Assembly: GCA_964629975.1 (NCBI GenBank)
Contig: CAZVUN010000061.1
Span: 1 to 16,275 of the forward strand
Reading direction: 5' to 3'
Source: G020354085 sp964629975
GTDB lineage: Bacteria; Pseudomonadota; Gammaproteobacteria; Acidiferrobacterales; Sulfurifustaceae
Length of the DNA stretch: 16,275 bases
The translations under genes were made by a program, and so were the position numbers. A model generated the notes under the pieces. It made no database searches. It had not been told where the DNA came from and worked only from the letters and a program-made list of their open reading frames with translations. This document shows positions 1-9,123 of this stretch, piece by piece; the stretch's first letter is position 1; every line of letters starts with the position of its first letter.

Positions 1-107
1 TCGAGCTGCGCCTGCGCCTGTTCTTCCTGCGCGGCGAGCGGCTCACGGACTTCGGCGAAAAACCGAGCGACCAGCGTTTCGAGCTGCGCGCGCGCTATTA
101 CTTCTGA
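1..107 (+). CDS. C-terminal end of an outer-membrane beta-barrel protein (partial)
   Basis: Only the last 34 codons are in the window, read in the frame that starts at position 3 and ends at the TGA 105-107. The residues alternate polar or charged with hydrophobic (ELRLRLFFL... RFELRARYYF), and the protein ends in Tyr-Tyr-Phe. Such a terminal beta strand with a final Phe is the usual Bam-recognition end of outer-membrane barrels, so a porin-like or export-channel protein is likely. The rest of the gene lies to the left, so the family cannot be named. It points the same way as the small membrane-protein gene that follows. Confidence 0.6.
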   Translation, partial: ELRLRLFFLRGERLTDFGEKPSDQRFELRARYYF

Positions 108-192
108 GGCGCCGTGGCGCTCGTACCACAACCCGGCACCGCATGGTAGGGTGGCGGCCGATGCAGATCCTGCCACCCCGGTACGGCTGCCC

Positions 193-645
193 ATGACGGG
201 TTCGTCGTCGCGCAATCCGGGTCGCCGCGCGCTGATGGCCCGGCTGTTTCCGCCGGTGCCGCGCGGCTTCCCTTTGCGGCGCACCCTGCGCACGGCTCTG
301 CGCGCCGCCCACATCCTCACCGGCGGCGTACTGCTCGGCGGGGTGCTGTTCGATCAGTCGCCACAGGCGCTGACTCCGTGGGTGCACGGCATGCTGCTTT
401 CGGGTTTCCTGCTGTTCGCCACAGACCTGTACGCAAGCCTCGCCGTTCTGTGCGAGGTGCGGGGCGTGAGCGTGCTCGCCAAGCTCGGTCTCACGGCGCT
501 CGTGCCGGTGTTCTGGAGTGCGCGCCTGGAACTGCTCACCGCGGCTCTGCTCCTTGGCGCAATCAGCAGCCACATGCCCGGCCGCTACCGTCACCGCGTG
601 CTGTTTCTGCGTGGACGCATTGCACCCGATACGCGGCGCGGCTGA
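193..645 (+). CDS. Small hypothetical integral membrane protein
   Basis: I do not recognise a named family. The reading frame is open from a GTG at 151; I prefer the ATG at 193 (150 residues), though a third start at 235 (MARLFPPV...) is also possible and none has a clear ribosome binding site. After a basic N-terminus there are three or four hydrophobic segments: ILTGGVLLGGVLF, LLSGFLLFATDLYASLAVL, LGLTALVPVFW and LELLTAALLLGAI. A hydrophilic basic tail follows (SSHMPGRYRHRVLFLRGR). This suggests an inner-membrane protein. It ends 9 bp from the end of convergent modC, with no visible terminator between them. No functional link to arsenic can be shown. Confidence 0.55.
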   Translation: MTGSSSRNPGRRALMARLFPPVPRGFPLRRTLRTALRAAHILTGGVLLGGVLFDQSPQALTPWVHGMLLSGFLLFATDLYASLAVLCEVRGVSVLAKLGLTALVPVFWSARLELLTAALLLGAISSHMPGRYRHRVLFLRGRIAPDTRRG

Positions 646-654
646 TGCGGCGCC

Positions 655-1831
<1,177 letters not shown>

Positions 1832-1839
<8 letters not shown>

Positions 1840-2500
1840 GACGGCGGCCCACGCGGCGGGTGGCGAGATGAACCAGGCCGATGGCGACGAACGAGAGCGC
1901 CAGCAGCAGCGCCGACATCGCCCCGGCGGCGGTGTTGTCGAACGCCTGCACCCGATCGTAGATCGCGATCGCCACGGTGCGGGTCTCGCCTGCGATATTG
2001 CCGCCGACCATAAGCACCACGCCGAACTCGCCCATGGTGTGCGCGAAGGTCAGCGCCAGCGCCGACAGCACGCCCGGCCAGGCGAGCGGCAGCTCCACGC
2101 GAACGAATGTCTGCCATACGGACAGCCCGCTCACCCAGGCCGCTTCGCGCACCTCGGCGGGGATCGCCTCGAAGGCGCGCTGCATCGGCTGGATCGCAAA
2201 CGGCAGATTGAAGATGACCGAGGCAACGAGCAGGCCCTCGAAAGTGAACACGAGCGGTTTACCCATGAGCGCCTCGTAGGCCTCGCCGAGCGGAGAGGCA
2301 CGGCCGAAGGCGCTGAGCAGGTAGTAACCGAGGACCGTCGGCGGCAGCACGAGCGGCAACGCGATCAGCGCTTCGACCCAGCCCTTGCCCGGGAAGCGGC
2401 GCCAGGCGAGCAAGCGCGCCGCGAGCACCCCGAGCGGCAGCAGGAGCAGGAGGGTCCAGGAGGCCACTTGGAAAGAAAGCGCGAGGGCGGTCCAGTCCAT
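1832..2500 (-). CDS. modB: ModB, molybdate ABC transporter permease
   Basis: This is the inner-membrane channel of the molybdate importer. The 222-residue protein is almost wholly hydrophobic, with about five membrane segments. It carries the ModB-type motif LPLVLPPTVLGYYLL near residue 50 and the ABC-permease EAA loop REAAWVSGLSVWQTFVRVEL, followed by PLAWPGVL, which contacts the ATPase. Length and motifs are normal for ModB. Its ATG (2500) lies 9 bp after the modA stop, and its end overlaps the start of modC by 8 bp, so modABC is one transcriptional and translational block. Confidence 0.9.
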
Positions 2501-2509
2501 GGTCGTGCG

Positions 2510-3278
2510 CTATGGCGGCGGCAGGACGAAGCCGTAGCGTTCGAGGATCGCCCGGGCTGACGAGGTCATGATGTATTGATAAAACCGCCGTGCGGTCTCA
2601 CCGGCGCCCTGGGTCAGCACCATGCGCTGGCGCAGCGGCGAGTGCCACGCGGCAGGGATCAACGCATAGGATCCGCGGCCCGAGAGTGCCGGGGAACGCA
2701 CGAGCGACAGCGCCACAAGGCCGGCCTCGACCGTTCCGGAAAGCGTGAACTGCGCGGCCTGGGAAATGTTCTCGCCGAGCACGAGCCGGCGTTGCATCTG
2801 CGGCCACAGGCCGAGATGCGTGAGCACCTCCTGTGCGCGCCTGCCGTACGGGGCGTGCTCGGGATTGGCGATGGCCAGCCGCTTCAAGCGCCCGTCGCGC
2901 GCGGCCGCTGCCAGATCGTGCAGCTGCGCGTCGGCGGTGACTGGCGAGCCCGGCGGCGCCAGCAGCACGAGCCGACCCTCGGCATACAGCGTGCCGCCAT
3001 CCTGCGTCTTGCCCGCCTGCACCAGCCTTTCCACGTACGCCTCGTCCGCCGACAGGAAGAGTTCGAACGGCGCGCCGGCCAGGATCTGGCGCGCGAAGTT
3101 GCCGGAGGAACCAAAACTCAACCTTACCGTTCGGCCCGTCTCGCGCTGGAAACTGTCGGCGATTTCTCCGAGCGCATACACCAGATCCGAGGCGGCGGCG
3201 ATCGCGGGCGGCTCGGCAGCCTGCGCGCCGCCCACGGTGGCGAGAAACAGCGCGGTTGCGATCCCGCGAGTTGCGCTG

Positions 3279-3307
<29 letters not shown>
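2510..3307 (-). CDS. modA: ModA, periplasmic molybdate-binding protein
   Basis: This is the solute-binding component that captures molybdate for ModBC. The 265-residue product has an N-terminal signal peptide (basic MGWNRRF..., hydrophobic ATALFLATVGG, probable cleavage after AQA about residue 30). ModA landmarks follow: AAASDL, LSFGSSGNFARQI, GAPFELFLSADE, ANPEHAPYGRRAQE, GENISQAAQF and VEAGLVALSLV. The ATG at 3307 lies inside the end of aioR, giving a 29-bp overlap, and I see no Shine-Dalgarno sequence in front of it. Translation is therefore probably coupled to aioR. Placement directly behind the arsenite sensor genes suggests that molybdate uptake is expressed with the arsenite response. 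A related oxyanion-binding role cannot be excluded from sequence alone. Confidence 0.88.
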
Positions 3308-4688
<1,381 letters not shown>

Positions 4689-4692
4689 GGCG

Positions 4693-6249
4693 CTAACCCA
4701 CCGATCTGCGGCGCGGCGTGTCGATCATGGCCGCGCCCTCGCGACCGAACGGCAACACGACATCGAAGCGCGTTTCGCCCGCCCGGCTCGTGGCGGTGAT
4801 CTCCCCCTCGAGCTGGCGGACAATCTGGTAGGTGACCCACAACCCGAGTCCGTGCCCCTGCTCGGCCGCGTGCGCGAACGGCTCGAACAGGTGCTCCAGA
4901 CGCTCCGGCGAAATGCAACGGCCGTCGTTGCGTACGACGATGTGCAAGCGGTCATCCGCGGGGGAAATGCAACAGGAGACGTGTCCGTGCGACTCGATGG
5001 CGTGCGCGGCATTGAGCAGCAGATTCATCAGGATCTGGCGCACCTGCGTCGCAGGCAGCGCGACGGTGTCGTGGATGCCATTCTCCCAACTGAGGCGGCC
5101 AGACTTGCGATTGATACTCGCCAGCACCAGGGTGCGCGTGTCCTCGACATCCTGTCGCGAGAGTGCATGTCTTTCTACCCGCGCCTCCACGAGCAAGGCC
5201 GCTACGGTGTCCTTGATTTGCAGCAGGCCGCGCTCCAGTAGCGACAGCGTCTTGGTGGCGAGCGCCAATTGCGCGGAGAAATCGCACTGTTCGCGCGCCC
5301 CCTCGCCCCGGCCGACGGACAGTGGATGGGCCAACTCGGGGCTGCCATGTCGCTTGAACGTATTGATGGCGTTGAGCATGCCGCCGAGCGGGTTGTTGAT
5401 CTCGTGGGCGACGCCGGCCGTGAGGCGGCCGATGGCGGCGAGCCGCTCGGAGCGCACCACCTCGTGCTTGAGCGCCTCTTTTTCGCGCAGCTCGGCGAGC
5501 ATGCGCTGGAACGCCTGGCCCAGGCGTCCGATCTCGTCGCAGGAGTCGTACGGCTGGAAACGGATCTCCTGCGGCGGGTGCGATCCGACCTGGCCCATTG
5601 CGTTGGCGAGCTCGATCAAAGGCACACCCGTACGGTGCCCGGAGTACCAGGACACCGGCAGTAATACGGCGAGTACCAGCAGGGTCACGAGGCCGGCGCT
5701 CTGCATCAGGCTCGCGAAGCGGGGCAAGAACATCTCCTTCGAGTGGGCCATGACGAGAGTGCCGAGCACCACCCCGTCGGAGACAACCGGCACGATCATG
5801 TACAGCCGGCCACCGTCGCGCGGTTCGGCCGCCACGGGTTCGGTGGTGGCGCTGCGAACCGCGGGAGCGATGAGCCTAAGCCCCTCATCGTCCGTGAGCG
5901 GATCGCTCAGGATCGGATACAGATCGGGGCGCGTCGAGACGTACACGCGCTGCCTGGCGTCGAGCACGATGAGAAACTCCGCCCCTGGCGCCGGTTCGCC
6001 GTTGGCGGAGATGCGGGAGGGGGAGTTGACGATCTCGAAGGCGCGCCAGGTGTCGTCGTGGCTGAGCGGCGAGACCAGTGTGCTGGCCAGCATGCGCCCG
6101 ATCGTTTCGGCGTTGCGCAGCACGTCCTGCTTGAGCTGTTCGTACTCGCGCATCACAAGCGAGGCGGTGATCGCGAGCGCCGTGCCAATGACGAGCAGCG
6201 TGACGCGCAGCGGAATCTTGTAGCGCAGGCTCAAGTCGCGCAGGCGCAT
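4693..6249 (-). CDS. aioS: AioS, membrane histidine kinase of the arsenite-sensing system
   Basis: This is the partner kinase of AioR, 518 residues. A first membrane helix lies at about 14-33, a periplasmic domain of about 150 residues follows, and a second helix (LVTLLVLAVLLPVSWY) lies at 187-202. A HAMP-like linker precedes the dimerisation helix with the H-box AGVAHEINNPLGG (phospho-accepting His282). The ATPase domain has the N-box LLNAAHAI (Asn413), NDG (441-443) and GHGLGLWVTYQIV (465-477). Compared with the paralogue at 13081-14289, about 23 extra residues sit in the dimerisation hairpin near 302-325. The gene starts 6 bp after aioX and ends 4 bp before aioR, the usual aioXSR order. 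The periplasmic part is expected to read As(III)-loaded AioX. Confidence 0.9.
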   Translation of the reverse strand: MRLRDLSLRYKIPLRVTLLVIGTALAITASLVMREYEQLKQDVLRNAETIGRMLASTLVSPLSHDDTWRAFEIVNSPSRISANGEPAPGAEFLIVLDARQRVYVSTRPDLYPILSDPLTDDEGLRLIAPAVRSATTEPVAAEPRDGGRLYMIVPVVSDGVVLGTLVMAHSKEMFLPRFASLMQSAGLVTLLVLAVLLPVSWYSGHRTGVPLIELANAMGQVGSHPPQEIRFQPYDSCDEIGRLGQAFQRMLAELREKEALKHEVVRSERLAAIGRLTAGVAHEINNPLGGMLNAINTFKRHGSPELAHPLSVGRGEGAREQCDFSAQLALATKTLSLLERGLLQIKDTVAALLVEARVERHALSRQDVEDTRTLVLASINRKSGRLSWENGIHDTVALPATQVRQILMNLLLNAAHAIESHGHVSCCISPADDRLHIVVRNDGRCISPERLEHLFEPFAHAAEQGHGLGLWVTYQIVRQLEGEITATSRAGETRFDVVLPFGREGAAMIDTPRRRSVG

Positions 6250-6255
6250 CGTCGC

Positions 6256-7119
6256 TCACATTGCGTCGACCGCGCGGGCCATCGCCGCAATGCCGTCGAA
6301 CAACTGCGCGTGGCCGGGCGTGAAACCATCGAGGTTGAGCCGCCCGAGCAGCTTCCGCGCCTCGGGATCGGAGGCCATGGCGATCAACACGTTCTGCATG
6401 GCGTGAAACGCCGTGTCGGGAACCGTGGGGCGCGCCCCGCACGGCGGATGGCCGAACTTCGGCGACTTCTCCACGATGCGCGTCTTGCCCGTGAGCTCGG
6501 GGTGGTAGAGCGCAAGGGTGTCCCACACGTACCCGTCGACCGCGCCGCCCTGCGCCAGACCCACGCCCACCGCCTCGACGACCTTGCTGTGCGCCCAGGT
6601 GAAGAAGGTTTTCTTGAAGAAGGAGCCGGGGCTCTCGCCAATGCGCTTGAGCGCATAGGTGGGATAGAGCAATCCCGAGTTCGAATCGGGGTCGGAGAAG
6701 GCGAAGACCTGCCCGCGCAGATCGGCAATCGAGCGCGTGGTGCGATCGGTGGCCGGCACAATGAGGTAGGACTGATAAAGCGGCTCGCCGCGATATACCG
6801 GCACTGCCAGCAAGCGCATGAAATCACGATGACGCACGTACGGCAGTCCGCAGGTCCAGGCAAAATCGAGCGTGCCCTGCTGAAGCATCTGCGAGATGTC
6901 GCGATAGCTGCGACGCTTATAGAAGAGCACCGGCTGGGCCAGTCGACGCTCGAGGTAGACACGCCAGGTATTGAGGAAGGCGTCCTGGTCGTCGAGGAAA
7001 ACCGGGGTGAGGCCGACGCGCAAGGGCTGGCTGCCGGCAGCCTCCGCCACCCGTGCCGGCGATGCGGCCAGCATCAATGCCGCGCACACGATCAGGGGAA
7101 TTGCCCGCCACATCGTCAT
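6256..7119 (-). CDS. aioX: AioX, periplasmic arsenite-binding protein
   Basis: AioX is a solute-binding protein of the PhnD/phosphonate-binding-like fold that delivers the As(III) signal to AioS. The frame is open from a TTG at 7131, but ATG 7119 (287 residues) or ATG 7113 gives a cleaner signal peptide (WRAIPLIVCAALMLAAS, cleavage near VAEA, residue 27). No strong ribosome binding site decides between them. Landmarks are LRVGLTPVFLDDQ, GTLDFAWTCGLPYVRH, FAFSDPDSNSGLLYP and AVDGYVWDTL. Cys90 in WTCGLPY is the likely counterpart of the cysteine implicated in arsenite binding in Agrobacterium AioX (from memory of the family); a second cysteine, Cys227, is in PPCGARP. The order aioX-aioS-aioR supports the call. 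Confidence 0.85.
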   Translation of the reverse strand: MTMWRAIPLIVCAALMLAASPARVAEAAGSQPLRVGLTPVFLDDQDAFLNTWRVYLERRLAQPVLFYKRRSYRDISQMLQQGTLDFAWTCGLPYVRHRDFMRLLAVPVYRGEPLYQSYLIVPATDRTTRSIADLRGQVFAFSDPDSNSGLLYPTYALKRIGESPGSFFKKTFFTWAHSKVVEAVGVGLAQGGAVDGYVWDTLALYHPELTGKTRIVEKSPKFGHPPCGARPTVPDTAFHAMQNVLIAMASDPEARKLLGRLNLDGFTPGHAQLFDGIAAMARAVDAM

Positions 7120-7213
7120 CGCAAGCCGCAACTACCCGCCGGGTGAACAGACCGTTTAGCCAATGTATCGCCGTCCCGACGCCGGTGCAAACGCCCGCAC
7201 TTTGACTTCGAGA

Positions 7214-8203
7214 TTACCCCCCGGTCTGCGCCATGATACGCACGATCTTGCGCGGGGCCTCGCGAAACTCGTGGCGTTCGGGCTTGCGGGCGATTGCCGC
7301 CCGCAGCGCCGCCTCCAGCGACTCCTCCGTAGCGCCGGCCCGCAGCAGCGGGCGCAGTTCGACCTTGTCGTTCTGGCCGAGGCAAAGGTACAGGGTCCCG
7401 TCCACGGACAGGCGCACGCGGTTGCAGGTGGCGCAGAAGTGCTGCGAGATCGGCGTGATGAAGCCGATGCGAATGCTCCCGTCGCGCGAGCGCAGATAGC
7501 GTGCCGGCCCACCGCCGGGCACGACCGCATCGATCAGGTCGAAACGGGCCTGCAGCCGCTCGCGGATCGGCTGCAGGCTGGTGCCCGTGGCGCCGCGGCC
7601 GGTGTCGCCGATCGGCATCGGCTCGATCAGCCGCAGGACGAAACCGTGGGCGCGACAGAACTCGACCATCGCCTCGATCTCATCGTCATTGACGCCGCCG
7701 ACCACCACCATGTTTATCTTGATCGGGGCGAAACCCTCCGCCTGCGCGACAAAAAGCCCCGCCACCACATCGTCCAGCGCGTCGCGTCCGTTGAGTGCCT
7801 GCACGCGCTCGCGCCGGAGCGAGTCGAGGCTCACATTGAGCCGTGTCACGCCGGCCTGTTTCAGCGCGCGCGCATGCCGCTCGAGCTGCGTGGCGTTGGT
7901 CGACAAAGAAAGATCATCGATGCCATCGATCGCGCGCAACCGCCGCGCCAGCTCGGGCAGGTCGCGGCGCAGCAGCGGCTCACCGCCGGTCAAGCGCACG
8001 CGGTGCACGCCGAGGCGCGCGAAGGCGCGCACGATGCACTCGATCTCATCGAACGTCAGCCAGTCCTGCGGTTGCTCGTAGCCCTGGAAGCCGCGCGGCA
8101 TGCAGTAGCGACAGCGCAGATCGCAGCGGTCAGTTACCGACAACCGCAGGTACTCGATTACCCGGCCGAAAGGATCTCGAAGCTCGCGCGCTGACTTCAC
8201 CAC
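7214..8203 (-). CDS. moaA: MoaA, GTP 3',8-cyclase of molybdenum cofactor biosynthesis
   Basis: This is a radical-SAM enzyme that rearranges GTP in the first step of molybdopterin synthesis. The 329-residue protein has the radical-SAM cluster CDLRCRYC (Cys27, Cys31, Cys34), GGEP (73-76), STNAT, and the second C-terminal iron-sulfur site Cys257/Cys260/Cys274 (FCATCNR...LYLC). It ends in the Gly-Gly that is functionally important in MoaA. Length is normal. The start is GTG at 8203 or the adjacent GTG at 8200. The gap to aioX is about 90 bp on the same strand, so moaA may head the aioXSR-modABC transcript. No moaC, moaD/E, moeA or mobA is in the window, so the rest of the pathway must lie elsewhere. 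AioA is the obvious consumer of the cofactor. Confidence 0.93.
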   Translation of the reverse strand: MVKSARELRDPFGRVIEYLRLSVTDRCDLRCRYCMPRGFQGYEQPQDWLTFDEIECIVRAFARLGVHRVRLTGGEPLLRRDLPELARRLRAIDGIDDLSLSTNATQLERHARALKQAGVTRLNVSLDSLRRERVQALNGRDALDDVVAGLFVAQAEGFAPIKINMVVVGGVNDDEIEAMVEFCRAHGFVLRLIEPMPIGDTGRGATGTSLQPIRERLQARFDLIDAVVPGGGPARYLRSRDGSIRIGFITPISQHFCATCNRVRLSVDGTLYLCLGQNDKVELRPLLRAGATEESLEAALRAAIARKPERHEFREAPRKIVRIMAQTGG

Positions 8204-8362
8204 ACTCTGTGTCCGCGTATGTCGTCGCTGTGGCGCACAACATATCGCCCGTGCACGCGCGAGGCAAGAAACCAGTGATTCATTTCATGCCTCGGCAGGC
8301 CTGAGCGCTGAATTGATCGGCTTATGGACTCATTAGGCAAACAAAAAATAACCATGCTTGAC

Positions 8363-8409
8363 GTAACGATGAGGTAACCAATCACTCATAGTTGTTACCA
8401 GTCAGTAAC
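8363..8409. promoter_or_regulatory. Candidate AioR enhancer: cluster of four GTAAC/GTTAC half-sites
   Basis: GTAAC occurs at 8363-8367, 8374-8378 and 8405-8409, and its complement GTTAC at 8394-8398. The last two form a perfect dyad, GTTAC-N6-GTAAC (8394-8409). Half-site pairs are 11 bp apart (8363/8374 and 8394/8405), placing them on one face of the helix. The cluster lies about 145-190 bp before the predicted sigma-54 start point, the usual distance for an NtrC-type enhancer. The role is inferred from arrangement and position; I cannot compare it here with experimentally mapped AioR sites. Confidence 0.55.
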
Positions 8410-8527
8410 GTTCCATCGAAGATGGCGCGATGCGAACTTTTATCCGTATGGCGAATAGCTTTTCGGATACTGGCAGTTGCCGATCACAAGGCCCCTCGTT
8501 TAAGCGCCCGAGCGCTCGTTTCCGCGC

Positions 8528-8543
8528 TGGTACGATGATTGCT
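8528..8543 (+). promoter_or_regulatory. Sigma-54 (-24/-12) promoter of aioBA
   Basis: TGGTACGATGATTGCT matches the sigma-54 consensus TGGCACG-N4-TTGCW with a single mismatch (T for C at the fourth base). The invariant GG (8529-8530) and GC (8541-8542) have the required 12-bp register. The start point would be near 8554, leaving a leader of about 38 bases before the aioB ATG. An AioR-type sigma-54 activator is encoded next door, and sigma-54 control of aioBA is established in several arsenite oxidisers. Confidence 0.85.
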
Positions 8544-8578
8544 CGTCGGATCCCAATCAAGATCCGTACAACCGGCAT

Positions 8579-8585
8579 GGAGGAG
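8579..8585 (+). promoter_or_regulatory. Ribosome binding site that fixes the aioB start
   Basis: GGAGGAG ends 6 bases before ATG 8592. It favours 8592 over the in-frame ATG at 8430, whose coding stretch would run through the sigma-54 promoter. Confidence 0.8.
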
Positions 8586-8591
8586 AAAGAA

Positions 8592-9113
8592 ATGAAAGAG
8601 AAAGTATCCCGCCGTGAATTTCTGAAAGTAAGCGGTGGCCTCGCCGCCGGCGCGGGCGTGGCCGCGTTCGGTGCGAGCGCGACGGCCCAGGCAGCAACCG
8701 GCGATGTGGGCCGGGCGACGCTACCGTACAAACCACAGCCGATCGGACAGGCGCGCAAGATCAAGATCAACGAGCCGGTCGCGTTCAGTTTTCCGGATTC
8801 GTCCTCGCCGTGCGCCGCGATCAAGATGGGCAAGGCCGTGCCCGGCGGCGTAGGACCCGATCGCGACATCGTCGCCTACAGCCTGCTGTGCACGCACATG
8901 GGCTGCCAGGTGGCGTATGACAAGACCGATCGCACGTTCAAGTGCCCCTGCCATTACAGCACCTTCGACGCCGAGATGAGCGGGCAGATGGTCTGCGGGC
9001 AGGCCACCGAAAACCTCCCGCAGATCGTGCTGCAATACAACGCCAAGGACGACAGCGTCACCGCCGTTGCCGTCAGCGGTCTGATCTACGGCCGCCAGTC
9101 GAACATACTGTGA
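8592..9113 (+). CDS. aioB: AioB, Rieske small subunit of arsenite oxidase
   Basis: This is the Rieske [2Fe-2S] subunit that takes electrons from AioA and passes them to a periplasmic carrier. The 173-residue protein starts with a twin-arginine signal (SRREFLKVSGG, residues 6-16, then a hydrophobic Ala/Gly-rich stretch). It is therefore exported folded, carrying AioA with it. Cluster ligands are Cys100 and His102 (CTHMGC) and Cys118 and His121 (CPCHYS). Cys105 and Cys120, which form the disulfide in classical Rieske proteins, are both present; some alphaproteobacterial AioB lack that bridge. The start is set by GGAGGAG at 8579 and the sigma-54 promoter just upstream. aioA follows after 10 bp behind another GGAGGAG. 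Confidence 0.96.
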   Translation: MKEKVSRREFLKVSGGLAAGAGVAAFGASATAQAATGDVGRATLPYKPQPIGQARKIKINEPVAFSFPDSSSPCAAIKMGKAVPGGVGPDRDIVAYSLLCTHMGCQVAYDKTDRTFKCPCHYSTFDAEMSGQMVCGQATENLPQIVLQYNAKDDSVTAVAVSGLIYGRQSNIL

Positions 9114-9123
9114 GGAGGAGAAC

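Larger units (their letters stand above)
8204..8591. promoter_or_regulatory. Divergent regulatory region between moaA and aioB
   Basis: This 388-bp gap separates moaA (-) from aioB (+). It is visibly more AT-rich than its surroundings, especially 8325-8410, which fits a control region. It contains the GTAAC half-site cluster (8363-8409), a sigma-54 promoter (8528-8543) and the aioB ribosome binding site. I could not identify a convincing promoter for moaA on the minus strand or a clear IHF site. Upstream in-frame codons between 8430 and 8591 are open but overlap the promoter and are not regarded as coding. Confidence 0.7.

Noticed and set aside
8471..8480. TGGCAG directly followed by TTGC, resembling sigma-54 elements.
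   Set aside because: There is no spacer, so GG and GC are not 12 bp apart. The element at 8528-8543 is correctly spaced.
8556..8570. Possible IHF site (AATCAA...).
   Set aside because: It lacks the TTR part of the consensus and lies downstream of the promoter rather than between enhancer and promoter.
8430..8591. A longer AioB start at ATG 8430.
   Set aside because: The extension would be encoded across the sigma-54 promoter at 8528-8543 and would bury the Tat signal. ATG 8592 has an ideal GGAGGAG.
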